A stretch of DNA of 64,000 nucleotides from Sphingomonas changnyeongensis (GTDB lineage: Bacteria; Pseudomonadota; Alphaproteobacteria; Sphingomonadales; Sphingomonadaceae), in the NCBI RefSeq assembly GCF_009913435.1, contig NZ_CP047895.1, forward strand, positions 1,372,501 through 1,436,500. Direction: 5' to 3'. Both the position numbers and the translations under genes were made by a program. A model generated the notes under the pieces. It did not search any database. It was not told the DNA's origin and saw only the letters and a list, made by a program, of their open reading frames with translations. This document shows positions 12,681 to 20,808 of this stretch, in pieces; the first letter of the stretch is position 1; each line of letters opens with the position of its first letter.

Positions 12681-12682
12681 CC

Positions 12683-13681
12683 ATGGCCCCTGGCGGCGCG
12701 GACGCGCGGTGGCTGGACGCCGCGCTGGCGCTCGCCATGCGCGGCCAGGGGCGGACCTGGCCCAACCCCAATGTCGGCTGCGTGATCGTGAAGGATGGCT
12801 GCGTGATCGGGCGCGGCTGGACCCGGCCTGGCGGCCGCCCCCATGCCGAAGCGGTGGCGCTGATGCAGGCGGGGGAAGCGGCGCGCGGCGCGACCGCCTA
12901 TGTGACGCTTGAGCCCTGCGCGCATGACAGTGCGCGCGGCCCCGCCTGTGCCGATCTGCTGGCCGCTGCCGGTGTGGCGCGGGTGGTGAGCGCGCTGACC
13001 GACCCCGATCCGCGCACCGCCGGGCGCGGGCATGACCGGCTGCGCGCCGCCGGGATCGCCGTGGACGTCTGTGCCGCAGAGGCGGGCGGTGCAGCCGGCG
13101 CGCGGCGCGCCATGGCCGGATGGCTGACGCGGCAGCAGCACGGGCGGCCGCGCGTGACGCTGAAGCTTGGGCTGTCGCTCGACGGCTGCATCGCGCTGGC
13201 GAATGGCGAAAGCCGCTGGATCACCGGGCCCGAGGCACGCGCCCATGCCCATCTGGAGCGCAGCCGCCATGAGGCGATCCTGGTCGGGCGCGGCACCTGG
13301 GATGCCGACCGGCCGCGCCTCGACGTCCGCCTGCCGGGGCTGGAGCGTTTCGCGCCGGCACGGATCGTGATGTCCGCGCGCGGGGCTGTCGACCGGCTGG
13401 GTCCGGACGATCGGGTGATCGCCGCGCCCGATGCGATTGCGGGCCTGCCGTGCGACAATCTGCTGGTCGAAGGCGGGGCCGGAACGGCGGCGGCGTTTCT
13501 GGCCGCCGATCTGGTCGACCGGCTGGTCATCTACCGCGCGCCGCTGCTGATTGGCGGCGGGCGCGGCGCGGTCGGCGGCTTCGGGCTTGCCGATCTGGCG
13601 GCTGCGCATGGCCGCTGGGCCTTGCAAGACACGCGGATGCTTGGCACCGACCGGCTCGACATCTACGAACGGCGGCGCTGA
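12683..13681 (+). CDS. ribD: Bifunctional riboflavin deaminase/reductase RibD
   Basis: RibD deaminates and then reduces the pyrimidine product of GTP cyclohydrolase II. The N-terminal zinc deaminase domain has 'PNPNVGCVIV', the catalytic 'PHAEAVAL' (His-Ala-Glu) and the zinc Cys pair in 'EPCAHDSARGPAC'. The C-terminal DHFR-like reductase domain starts near residue 153 with 'RVTLKLGLSLDGCIAL' and contains 'LVEGGAGTAAAFL'. Length is 332 residues, within the usual range. Note that the usual Cys-Cys-His after EP is Cys-Ala-His here. It is followed one base later by ribE, so the genes form one operon. Confidence 0.94.
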   Translation: MAPGGADARWLDAALALAMRGQGRTWPNPNVGCVIVKDGCVIGRGWTRPGGRPHAEAVALMQAGEAARGATAYVTLEPCAHDSARGPACADLLAAAGVARVVSALTDPDPRTAGRGHDRLRAAGIAVDVCAAEAGGAAGARRAMAGWLTRQQHGRPRVTLKLGLSLDGCIALANGESRWITGPEARAHAHLERSRHEAILVGRGTWDADRPRLDVRLPGLERFAPARIVMSARGAVDRLGPDDRVIAAPDAIAGLPCDNLLVEGGAGTAAAFLAADLVDRLVIYRAPLLIGGGRGAVGGFGLADLAAAHGRWALQDTRMLGTDRLDIYERRR

Positions 13682-13682
13682 C

Positions 13683-14315
13683 ATGTTCACGGGCATCATC
13701 ACCGATATCGGCACGATCATCGCGGCAGGGCGGGACGGCGATCTGCGCCTGCGCATCGCCTGTGGCTATGACATGGACGATGTCGATCTGGGCGCGTCCA
13801 TCGCCTGTTCGGGCGTGTGCCTGACGGTGATCGACAAGGCCCCGGCGCGGGATGGCGCACCGGGCTGGTTCGCGGTTGACGTCTCGGCCGAAAGCGTGGC
13901 GCGCACCGCGCCCGGCATGTGGGGCGAAGGCGCGCGGCTCAACCTGGAACGCGCGATGCGGCTGGGTGACGAGCTGGGCGGGCACATCGTGACCGGCCAT
14001 GTCGACGGGATCGGCACGGTCATAGGCGTCGAGCCGAGCGGCGGATCGCATGTCGTGACGGTCGCTGCACCGGCCGCGCTTGCGCCCTATATCGCGCCCA
14101 AGGGATCGATCACGCTCGATGGCGTGTCGCTGACGGTCAATGGCGTGGCCGACCAGCCGGACGGCGCTGTGCAGTTCACGCTCAACATCATCCCGCACAC
14201 CTGGGACGTGACGACGCTGGGCGCGCTGACGCCGGGCCGGGCGGTCAATCTGGAGATCGACGTGCTTGCCCGCTATCTGAGCCGGATGGAGGCGGTGCTC
14301 GCCCGGCGGGGATGA
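13683..14315 (+). CDS. ribE: Riboflavin synthase alpha chain
   Basis: Riboflavin synthase dismutates two molecules of dimethyl-ribityllumazine into riboflavin and the pyrimidine precursor. It has two lumazine-binding repeats, the first opening with 'MFTGIITDIGTI' and 'ACSGVCLTV', the second with 'GGHIVTGHVDGIGTV' and 'ITLDGVSLTVNGV'. Length is 210 residues, as expected. It starts two bases after the ribD stop. It ends 99 bp before ribB; this gap holds two palindromes rather than an FMN riboswitch, so the downstream pair may have its own promoter. Confidence 0.95.
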   Translation: MFTGIITDIGTIIAAGRDGDLRLRIACGYDMDDVDLGASIACSGVCLTVIDKAPARDGAPGWFAVDVSAESVARTAPGMWGEGARLNLERAMRLGDELGGHIVTGHVDGIGTVIGVEPSGGSHVVTVAAPAALAPYIAPKGSITLDGVSLTVNGVADQPDGAVQFTLNIIPHTWDVTTLGALTPGRAVNLEIDVLARYLSRMEAVLARRG

Positions 14316-14353
14316 GCGCTGTGTCTTGCGCTGCGCGGCACCGGCCCGGGGGT

Positions 14354-14367
14354 CACATCGCAATGTG
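14354..14367. promoter_or_regulatory. Probable operator upstream of ribB, site 1
   Basis: A palindrome with arms CACAT and ATGTG around CGCA is centred 33 bp before the centre of a stronger site with the same core. Both lie between ribE and ribB, whose product has an N-terminal helix-turn-helix. A further half-site TGTGAT lies at 14373-14378. Confidence 0.6.
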
Positions 14368-14380
14368 TCGCCTGTGATTG

Positions 14381-14406
14381 CAGTATCACATCCGAATGTG
14401 ATACTG
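14381..14406. promoter_or_regulatory. Probable operator upstream of ribB, site 2 (near-ideal palindrome)
   Basis: An exact palindrome has 11-bp arms, CAGTATCACAT and ATGTGATACTG, around CCGA. It ends eight bases before the ribB start codon. No T tract follows, so it does not look like a terminator. Its CACAT-N4-ATGTG core is repeated in site 1. It is the obvious target for the HTH domain fused to the gene product just downstream; that is an inference. Confidence 0.72.
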
Positions 14407-14414
14407 CGCCCGGC

Positions 14415-15715
14415 ATGACCAATGCGACCATCGACAGGATCCGGACCGAAATCGCCGCGCGCGGCCTTTCGCGGGCGGCGCTCGCCCGCGCGGCGGGGCT
14501 GCATGCCAACACGCTGCGCGGCATGGACGAGCCGGACTGGAACCCGACCGCTGACACGCTGCGCAAGCTCGACGCCTATCTGACCGCCAGCAGCGCGCGG
14601 CCGGCGCTCGTCCCGATCGAGGAGATCATCGACGAGGCGCGCAATGGCCGCATGTTCATCCTCGTTGATGACGAGGACCGGGAGAATGAGGGCGATCTGG
14701 TCATCCCGGCCCAGATGGCGACCCCCGATGCGATCAATTTCATGGCCAAGCACGGCCGCGGGCTGATCTGCCTTGCGCTCGCCAAGGCGCGGGTCGACCA
14801 GCTCGGCCTTGATCTGATGAGCCGCAACAACGGCACCCGCCACGAAACCGCCTTCACCGTGTCGATCGAGGCGCGCGACGGCGTGACCACCGGCATTTCG
14901 GCGGCCGACCGGGCGCGCACCATCGCGGTTGCGATCGATGCGTCCAAGGGGCCGAACATATCGTCACCCCCGGCCATGTGTTTCCGCTGGTCGCGCGCGA
15001 GGGCGGGGTGCTGGTGCGCGCCGGCCATACCGAGGCGGCGGTCGATGTCGCGCGGCTGGCCGGGCTCAACCCGTCGGGCGTGATCTGCGAGATCATGAAG
15101 GATGACGGCACGATGGCGCGGATGGACGATCTCGTCGCCTTCGCGCAGGAACATGGGCTGAAGATCGGCACGATCCGCGACCTGATCGCCTATCGCCGCC
15201 GCCACGACCATCTGGTCGAAAAGCGCGCGGAAATGCGCTTCCACAGCCGCTGGGGCGGCGACTGGAAGGCGATGACCTTTTTCAACAAGGCGACCGGTGA
15301 CGAGCTGATCGCGCTGCAAAAGGGGCGCATCGATCCCGAAACGCCGACGCTGGTGCGCATGCACACAATGTCGATGTTCGTCGATGTGTTCGGCGAGGAT
15401 TCGGAACGCTCCGGCCTGCTCAGCGAATCGATGAAGCTGATCGGCGAGGCGGGCGCGGGGGTGATCGTCGTCATCAACAAGCCGATGAAGGACATCGTCA
15501 CCCGCTTCATGCGCCTGCGCGCCGAGGGCAAGGGCGCGGGCGACCGCGAGGTCGAGGAGCTGCGCGATTATGGCCTGGGCGCGCAGATCCTAGCCGAACT
15601 GGGCGTGCACGACATGGTGCTGCTCACCAACACCCATCACACGCTGGTCGGGCTTGACGGCTATGGCCTGTCGATCGTCGGCGAACGGCCGATCCCCGGC
15701 ACCGGCGGCGAATGA
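14415..15715 (+). CDS. ribB: HTH-fused 3,4-dihydroxy-2-butanone-4-phosphate synthase with degenerate GTP cyclohydrolase II domain (frameshift near 14948-14951)
   Basis: About 433 residues are read as three parts. Residues 5-55 form a Cro/CI-like helix-turn-helix ('[20 protein letters not shown]'). Next is DHBP synthase, which makes the four-carbon riboflavin precursor from ribulose 5-phosphate, with '[17 protein letters not shown]' and '[18 protein letters not shown]'. The last part resembles GTP cyclohydrolase II, but the zinc-binding Cys residues are gone ('[16 protein letters not shown]' and 'SERSGLL' replace the usual Cys blocks), so that activity is probably lost, as in RibBX proteins. 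The frame breaks at GGGG (14948-14951). One more G restores 'EHIVTPGH', so the gene is likely intact. Two operators precede it, suggesting autoregulation. RibH follows 43 bp later. Confidence 0.88.
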
Positions 15716-15758
15716 CCCGGCCGGGCATCCGGCGGACTGACAGAAGGAAGATGTTTGA

Positions 15759-16178
15759 ATGGCCAAGTTCCTGATCGTCGAGGCGCGTTTCTACGACCAT
15801 CTGAACGACCTGCTGCTCGACGGCGCGCGCACGGCGATCGAGGCCGCCGGCCATGCCCATGAAACGGTGACGGTGCCCGGCGCGCTCGAGGTGCCGGGGG
15901 CGATCGCGCTCGCCGCCGAAAGCGGCCGCTATGACGGCTATGTCGCGCTGGGCGTCGTCATCCGCGGCGAAACCTATCATTTCGAGATCGTGTCCAACGA
16001 AAGCGCGCGCGGCATCATGGCGCTGACGCTCGACGGGCTGGCGATCGGCAACGGCATCCTGACCGTCGAGAACGAGGCGCAGGCGCTCACCCGCGCGCGG
16101 CGGACCGAAAAGGACAAGGGCGGCGAAGCGGCGAAGGCGGCGCTGGCGATGCTCGCGCTGCGCGACCGGCTGGGCTGA
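15759..16178 (+). CDS. ribH: 6,7-dimethyl-8-ribityllumazine synthase
   Basis: RibH joins the DHBP synthase product to the RibD product, the next-to-last step to riboflavin. The 139-residue protein has '[18 protein letters not shown]', '[16 protein letters not shown]', '[20 protein letters not shown]' (with the catalytic His) and '[13 protein letters not shown]'. RibH usually has about 140-160 residues, so this is a compact form. It completes the ribD-ribE-ribB-ribH order. A true GTP cyclohydrolase II gene is not in the window and must be elsewhere. Confidence 0.95.
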   Translation: MAKFLIVEARFYDHLNDLLLDGARTAIEAAGHAHETVTVPGALEVPGAIALAAESGRYDGYVALGVVIRGETYHFEIVSNESARGIMALTLDGLAIGNGILTVENEAQALTRARRTEKDKGGEAAKAALAMLALRDRLG

Positions 16179-16210
16179 ACTGGCTGGCCGAACGGCCGGC
16201 GGCGCAAACA

Positions 16211-16227
16211 GGTTGCGATTCGCAACC
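16211..16227. promoter_or_regulatory. Palindromic operator candidate before the P450 gene
   Basis: A perfect inverted repeat with arms GGTTGCG and CGCAACC around ATT lies 40 bp before the P450 start. It overlaps the putative -35 element, which fits a repressor site. The regulator is not adjacent and is unknown. Confidence 0.5.
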
Positions 16228-16242
16228 CGACCTCTCTATAAC
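16213..16242 (+). promoter_or_regulatory. Candidate promoter of the P450 gene
   Basis: TTGCGA (16213-16218) and TATAAC (16237-16242) are 18 bases apart, a reasonable sigma-70 pair in this GC-rich background. A small palindrome GTGC-AAAA-GCAC and AGGAGA ribosome-binding site follow before ATG 16268. Confidence 0.45.
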
Positions 16243-16267
16243 ATGTGCAAAAGCACAGGAGAGAGAG

Positions 16268-17641
16268 ATGGCGCTGGCCCATACGTTCAAGGCCAATCCG
16301 CATTGGCTGCCGCGCAACCCGCGCGATGCGCTGCGGGCGATCCCGGGCGAGGATGGCTGGCCGCTGTTCGGCAATACGCTCAAACTGCTGAAGGATCCGC
16401 GCGCGTTCGGCAACCGCATGGTCGCGACCTATGGCCGCGTCTATCGCAACAATGCCTTTGGCGGGCCGACGGTGACGTTGGTGGGGGCCGAGGCGAACGA
16501 GCTGGTGCTGTTCGACCGCGAACGCATGTTCTCGTCCGAACAGGGCTGGGGCCCGATGCTCAACCTGCTGTTCCCGCGCGGGCTGATGCTGATGGATTTC
16601 GACAAGCACCGCGCCGACCGGCGCGCGCTGTCGGTCGCCTTCAAGCCCGAGCCGATGCGCCATTATGCCGAACAGCTCAACCGCGGCATCGCGCGCGAGG
16701 TGAGCGGCTGGGGCGGCCGCCCGGTCATTTTCTATGACGCGATCAAGAAGCTGACGCTCGATCTGGCCGCCGACAGCTTTTTCGGCATGCCGCTGGGGCC
16801 GGAGGCTGACCGCATCAACAAGGCGTTTGTCGACGAGGTGCAGGCGTCGGTGTCGCCGATCCGCTCGCCGATGCCGCTCACCTCGATGCGCAAGGGGGTC
16901 AAGGCGCGCGACTATCTGATGGCGCTGTTCCTGCGCGAAATCCCGGCCCGCCGCGCCGGCGACGGCCAGGACTTTTTCTCCCAATTCTGCCGCGCAACCG
17001 ACGAGGCGGGGCAGCCGCTCAGCGACGATGCGATCGCCGATCACATGAACTTCCTGATGATGGCGGCGCACGACACCATCACCTCGTCGGCGACCAGCCT
17101 GATCATGCTGCTCGGCCAGAACCCGCAGTGGCAGGACCGGCTGCGCGAGGAGATTCTGGGCCTTGGCCTCAATGGCGAAGAGGGTGTCGCTTACGGCCAG
17201 CTCGACCGGCTGGTGCTGACCGAATATGCGTTCAAGGAAGCGCTGCGCATCATGCCGCCCGTGCCCTCGCTGCCGCGCCGGGCGCTGCGCGACTTCAGCT
17301 TTGGCGGCTATGACATTCCGGCGGGCAGCTTTGTCGGGCTGAACGTCGCTTACACCCATCACATGGCCGAATATTGGCCGGAACCGGACCTGTTCGATCC
17401 GATGCGCTTCACGCCCGAAGCGTCGCGCGGGCGGCACAAATATGCGTGGGTGCCGTTCGGCGGCGGCGCGCATATGTGCCTGGGGCTGCATTTCGCGGTG
17501 ATGCAGATCCGCATCCTGATCACGCATCTGCTGCTGCGTTACCGGATCGAGCTGGCGCCCGGCAGCGGGGCCGACTGGCAGTTCTTCCCGATCCCGCGTC
17601 CGCGCGACGGCCTGCCCGTGCGGTTCGTGCCGCTCGCCTGA
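16268..17641 (+). CDS. Cytochrome P450
   Basis: A heme-thiolate monooxygenase of 457 residues. It has the I-helix oxygen-binding block 'MMAAHDTITSSATSL', ExxR in 'KEALRIMPPVPSLPRRA', the PERF-like 'DPMRFTPEA' and the heme loop 'FGGGAHMCLGLHFAVMQ', with the ligand Cys404. There is no membrane anchor and no fused reductase or ferredoxin, so it needs separate redox partners, which are not nearby. The Ala-Ala-His-Asp-Thr form of the I-helix motif and a long N terminus are like the CYP51/CYP120 group rather than CYP101, but the substrate cannot be told. It stands alone behind its own promoter and palindrome, after the riboflavin genes. Confidence 0.92.
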   Translation: MALAHTFKANPHWLPRNPRDALRAIPGEDGWPLFGNTLKLLKDPRAFGNRMVATYGRVYRNNAFGGPTVTLVGAEANELVLFDRERMFSSEQGWGPMLNLLFPRGLMLMDFDKHRADRRALSVAFKPEPMRHYAEQLNRGIAREVSGWGGRPVIFYDAIKKLTLDLAADSFFGMPLGPEADRINKAFVDEVQASVSPIRSPMPLTSMRKGVKARDYLMALFLREIPARRAGDGQDFFSQFCRATDEAGQPLSDDAIADHMNFLMMAAHDTITSSATSLIMLLGQNPQWQDRLREEILGLGLNGEEGVAYGQLDRLVLTEYAFKEALRIMPPVPSLPRRALRDFSFGGYDIPAGSFVGLNVAYTHHMAEYWPEPDLFDPMRFTPEASRGRHKYAWVPFGGGAHMCLGLHFAVMQIRILITHLLLRYRIELAPGSGADWQFFPIPRPRDGLPVRFVPLA

Positions 17642-17673
17642 ACGGCACCGGCGAACAGGCGCGCTGATGCCGC

Positions 17674-17696
17674 ACCCCGGGGCCGCGCCCCGGGGT
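17674..17696. terminator. Hairpin between convergent P450 and old yellow enzyme genes
   Basis: A 10-bp perfect stem (ACCCCGGGGC with GCCCCGGGGT) and 3-base loop lies between the two convergent genes. It has no long T tract but is well placed to end both transcripts. Confidence 0.5.
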
Positions 17697-17709
17697 ACGG
17701 ACACGCGGA

Positions 17710-18798
17710 TTAGGCCGCGGCTTCGGCCAGCGCCGGATAGTCGGTATAGCCTTCCGGGCCCTGGCTGTACCACTGCGCCATCACATCGGGCGCAATCGGC
17801 GCGCCGGTGCGCAGCCGCTCGACCAGATCTGGGTTCGAGATGAACTTGCGCCCGAAGCTGATCGCATCGGCGACGCCCGAGGCGAGGTCGGCATCGGCCT
17901 TGGCCCGGTCATAATCCTGGTTGAGCACCAGCGGCCCGGCGAATTGGTCGCGGATCAGCGGCGACAGCTTGGGCGCGTCGGATGCGCCGAACGTGCCGTC
18001 GGGTGCCTGTTCGCGCAGCTCGAGGAACGCGATGCCGATATCGGCCAGTGCGCGCGCGGCGAGCGGGAACACGGTTTCGGGCGCGCTGTCATCGACCCCT
18101 TGGGTCGCGCCATTGGGTGACAGGCGCACGGCGGTGCGGTCGGCGCCGATTTCGGCCGCGACCGCCTCGGTCACTTCGCGCAGCAGGCGGATGCGGTTTT
18201 CCGGCGTGCCGCCATATTGGTCGGTGCGCAGGTTGCTGCCGTCGCGCAGGAACTGGTCGATCAGATAGCCATTGGCGGCATGGATCTGCACGCCGTCAAA
18301 GCCGGCTGCGCGGGCGCGCCGCGCGGCCGCTGCATAGGCGGCGACGATGCCGGGGATTTCGGCGGCGTCGAGCGCGCGGGCCGCCTCATAAGGCTTTTTG
18401 CCGTCATAGGTATGGGCCTTGTGCGGGGCCGTGGTCGCGCTGGCGGACACCGGAGCGTCGCCGCCCAGAAAATCGGGATGGACCAGCCGGCCCATATGCC
18501 AGAGCTGCATGAAGATGCGCCCGCCCGCGGCATGCACGGCGGCCGGCACCGCGGCCCAGGCCTCGGCCTGTTCGTCGGTCCAGATTCCCGGCGCAAACGG
18601 CCAGCCCAGCCCCTGCTGGCTGATCCCCGTGGCTTCGGACAGGATCAGGCCCGCGCCGGCGCGCTGGGCGTAGTAAAGGGGCATCAGCGGGCCGGGCACA
18701 TGCGCGCGGCTCGACCGGCTGCGGGTGAGCGGGGCCATCAGCACGCGGTTGGGCGCGGCGATCGCGCCCAGCTGGATCGGGTCGAAGAGGCTCGGCAA
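17710..18798 (-). CDS. Old yellow enzyme family NADH:flavin oxidoreductase
   Basis: This FMN-dependent TIM-barrel reductase (362 residues) acts on activated C=C bonds such as enones, or nitro compounds, and is often annotated NemA. It shows 'NRVLMAPLTRSRS', 'EATGISQQGLGW', 'FMQLWHMGRLVHPDF', the substrate pair 'VQIHAANGYLIDQFL' (His-Ala-Ala-Asn in place of His-x-x-His), 'RTDQYGGTPENR' and 'AISFGRKFISNPDL' for FMN phosphate binding. The His-Asn pair is typical of the OYE class that includes NemA and PETN reductase. It is divergent from an EamA exporter with a 53-bp gap. The physiological substrate is unknown. Confidence 0.93.
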   Translation of the reverse strand: MPSLFDPIQLGAIAAPNRVLMAPLTRSRSSRAHVPGPLMPLYYAQRAGAGLILSEATGISQQGLGWPFAPGIWTDEQAEAWAAVPAAVHAAGGRIFMQLWHMGRLVHPDFLGGDAPVSASATTAPHKAHTYDGKKPYEAARALDAAEIPGIVAAYAAAARRARAAGFDGVQIHAANGYLIDQFLRDGSNLRTDQYGGTPENRIRLLREVTEAVAAEIGADRTAVRLSPNGATQGVDDSAPETVFPLAARALADIGIAFLELREQAPDGTFGASDAPKLSPLIRDQFAGPLVLNQDYDRAKADADLASGVADAISFGRKFISNPDLVERLRTGAPIAPDVMAQWYSQGPEGYTDYPALAEAAA

Positions 18799-18851
18799 GA
18801 ACAGTCTCCTTTTGCTACGGGACGGGGCAGAGATAGGAGACTAAGGGGATT

Positions 18852-19790
18852 ATGCACCCGTCTTCGACACCCGCCTCCGATTTCGTTGCCGCACCGTCGA
18901 CTGCCCCGGGCGCTGCGAACCACAAGCCCGGCCTTGCGCTTGCCGCGCTGATCACCGGCAATGTCGCGCTCGCCTTCGGGCCGGTGTTCGTGCGCGCGGC
19001 CGACACCATGGCCGGGGTCGGCCCGGTCGCCTCGGGCTTCTGGCGGCTGGCGCTGGCGGTGCCGCTGCTGTTCCTGTTCGCAGCACTCGACCGCCGGCCC
19101 GGGCGGCGCGGCGAAACCGGGGCGGCGCCGGGGCTGCTGGCGATGATCGCGCTGGGCGGGCTGTTCTTCGCCGCCGATCTGGCCGCCTGGCATCTGGGCA
19201 TTCTCGGCACCAAGCTTGCCAATGCGACCCTGCTCGGCAACGCCGCCAGCCTGTTCTTTCCGGTTTACGGCTTTCTGGTCGCGCGCCGCTGGCCCGCGCC
19301 GGGACAGGCGGCGGCATTGCTGCTGGCGATGGCGGGCGGGGCGCTGCTGCTGGGGCGGTCCTATGAGCTGTCGCCCGCCTATCTGGTCGGCGATCTGCTG
19401 TGCCTTGCCGCCGGGCTGCTCTACACCTTCTACCTGATCTCGATCGACCGGGCGCGCGCGCAGATGCGGCCCTGGCCGGTGCTGGCGCTGTCAACGCTGG
19501 CGGGCGTCGCGCCGCTGCTGCTCTTTGCTCATCTGGTCGGCGAGCCGATCTGGCCGGGGGACTGGCGACCCGTCCTCGGCCTTGCGCTTGCCAGCCAGGT
19601 GATCGGGCAGGGGTGCCTTGTCTATGCGATGGGCCATGTCCGGCCGCTGGTCGTGGGGCTGGCGTTTCTGTCGCAGCCGGTGGTCGCGGCGCTGGCGGGG
19701 CTTGTGCTCTATGGTGAGCGGCTGGCGCTGGCCGACTGGCTGGGTGCGGCGGCGATCGGCATCGCGATGGTGCTGGTCAGGCGCGGTTGA
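18852..19790 (+). CDS. EamA/DMT-family transporter
   Basis: The 312-residue protein has about ten hydrophobic helices in two EamA repeats, after a short polar N terminus. Typical signs are 'VASGFWRLALAVPLLFLFA' in the first repeat, 'LLYTFYLISIDRAR' at the centre and 'VGLAFLSQPVVAALAGLVLYGERL' near the end of the second. Such proteins export amino acids, nucleosides or other metabolites from the cytoplasm; the substrate cannot be deduced. It faces away from the old yellow enzyme gene and is followed by COQ9, 38 bp downstream. Confidence 0.88.
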   Translation: MHPSSTPASDFVAAPSTAPGAANHKPGLALAALITGNVALAFGPVFVRAADTMAGVGPVASGFWRLALAVPLLFLFAALDRRPGRRGETGAAPGLLAMIALGGLFFAADLAAWHLGILGTKLANATLLGNAASLFFPVYGFLVARRWPAPGQAAALLLAMAGGALLLGRSYELSPAYLVGDLLCLAAGLLYTFYLISIDRARAQMRPWPVLALSTLAGVAPLLLFAHLVGEPIWPGDWRPVLGLALASQVIGQGCLVYAMGHVRPLVVGLAFLSQPVVAALAGLVLYGERLALADWLGAAAIGIAMVLVRRG

Positions 19791-19828
19791 CCCTTGGCGC
19801 TTGCGCCTTGAACGCCTAAGTCTGGGCG

Positions 19829-20512
19829 ATGACCCAGACCATGTCTGCCGCGCCCGCCGATCCGGTGCTTGACCCCACGCTGGATGAAGTGCGGGCGATG
19901 ATCGCACCGCGCCTTGCCGCCCATGCCGCCTTTGACGGCTGGGGCGAGGCGGCGCTGCTGCCGGCGGCGGCGGAGGCCGGGATCGATCCCGATGTCGCGC
20001 GGCTCGCCTTTGCCGGGCCGGCCGACATGATCGACGCGTGGTTCGCAAGCATCGATGCACGGATGGCGGAGGCCTGGCCGGCGGCGACGCTTGCGGCGAT
20101 GAAGGTCCGCCAGCGCATCACGACCCTTGTCTGGGCGCGGATCGAGCTGGTCGCGCCGGAGCGCGAGGCGCTGCGCCGTGCGCTTGCCGTGCTCGCGCTG
20201 CCGGTCAATGCGCCGCGCGCCGCGCGGCTGTGCTGGCGCGCGGCCGACATCATGTGGCGGCTCGCCGGCGACACGGCGGTCGATTACAACCACTATACCA
20301 AGCGGCTGCTGCTCGGCGGCGTCTACAGCGCGACCCTGCTCGCGCTGCTCGGCGATGACGATGCCGATCTTGCCACCACCCGCGCGTTTCTCGACCGGCG
20401 CATCGACAATGTCATGCAGATCGAAAAGGCCAAGGCCCAGCTGCTCGGCCAGGGGCGGCCGCGGCCCAGCCTGGCGCGCTTCATCGGCCGGCTGCGCTAT
20501 CCGCCGGCATGA
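19829..20512 (+). CDS. coq9: COQ9-family ubiquinone biosynthesis protein
   Basis: COQ9 is a lipid-binding helper of the COQ7 hydroxylation step in ubiquinone synthesis and is known mainly from mitochondria and alphaproteobacteria. The 227-residue helical protein resembles TetR in the first part (no DNA-binding signature) and carries the COQ9 block 'AARLCWRAADIMWRLAGDTA' followed by 'DYNHYTKRLLLGGVYSATLL'. It has a C-terminal amphipathic helix region. A ubiquinone helper fits a genome with a full Complex I operon 27 kb downstream. It stands alone between the exporter and feoAB. Confidence 0.9.
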   Translation: MTQTMSAAPADPVLDPTLDEVRAMIAPRLAAHAAFDGWGEAALLPAAAEAGIDPDVARLAFAGPADMIDAWFASIDARMAEAWPAATLAAMKVRQRITTLVWARIELVAPEREALRRALAVLALPVNAPRAARLCWRAADIMWRLAGDTAVDYNHYTKRLLLGGVYSATLLALLGDDDADLATTRAFLDRRIDNVMQIEKAKAQLLGQGRPRPSLARFIGRLRYPPA

Positions 20513-20531
20513 CCCGGCGCTGCGTGCTATT

Positions 20532-20546
20532 TGATAATCGTTCTCA
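20532..20546. promoter_or_regulatory. Fur-like box before feoAB
   Basis: The imperfect 7-1-7 palindrome TGATAAT-C-GTTCTCA lies 19 bases before the feoA start. It matches the AT-rich Fur pattern and stands out in GC-rich DNA. Iron repression of feoAB by Fur is the expected control; binding is inferred. Confidence 0.6.
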
Positions 20547-20565
20547 CTCCGCCTATTGAGGCGTG

Positions 20566-20808
20566 ATGCAGCTTCACCAACTCCCGTTGCGGGCGCGCGC
20601 CCGGATCCGTGCGATCGACTGGCAGGCGCTTGACCCGGCAGAGGCCCGCCGGCTGCGCGAGCTGGGCTTTGACCAGGGGGTGGAGGTCGAGGCGCTGCAC
20701 CGCGCGGGCTGGTTCGGCGGCGATCCGATTGCGTTTCGCGTCGGGCGGATGACGGTGGCGATGCGCCGCGCGCTGGCCGGGGCGGTCGCGGTCGAGATCG
20801 TCGAATGA
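20566..20808 (+). CDS. feoA: Ferrous iron transport protein FeoA
   Basis: FeoA is a small SH3-like cytoplasmic protein that assists the FeoB iron channel. The 80 residues show 'RLRELGFDQGVEVEALHRA' and 'DPIAFRVGRMTVAMRRALA', the typical core of the family (G-x-D-P-I...G/R-x-x-x-A-L-R/R). It overlaps feoB by four bases (ATGA), so it is coupled to it. GTG 20563 is an alternative start one codon upstream. A Fur-like site lies directly upstream. Confidence 0.92.
   Translation: MQLHQLPLRARARIRAIDWQALDPAEARRLRELGFDQGVEVEALHRAGWFGGDPIAFRVGRMTVAMRRALAGAVAVEIVE

Noticed and set aside
14316-14414. FMN riboswitch before ribB
   Set aside because: The gap is only 99 bases and is filled by the two palindromes; the conserved FMN-aptamer blocks are not seen.
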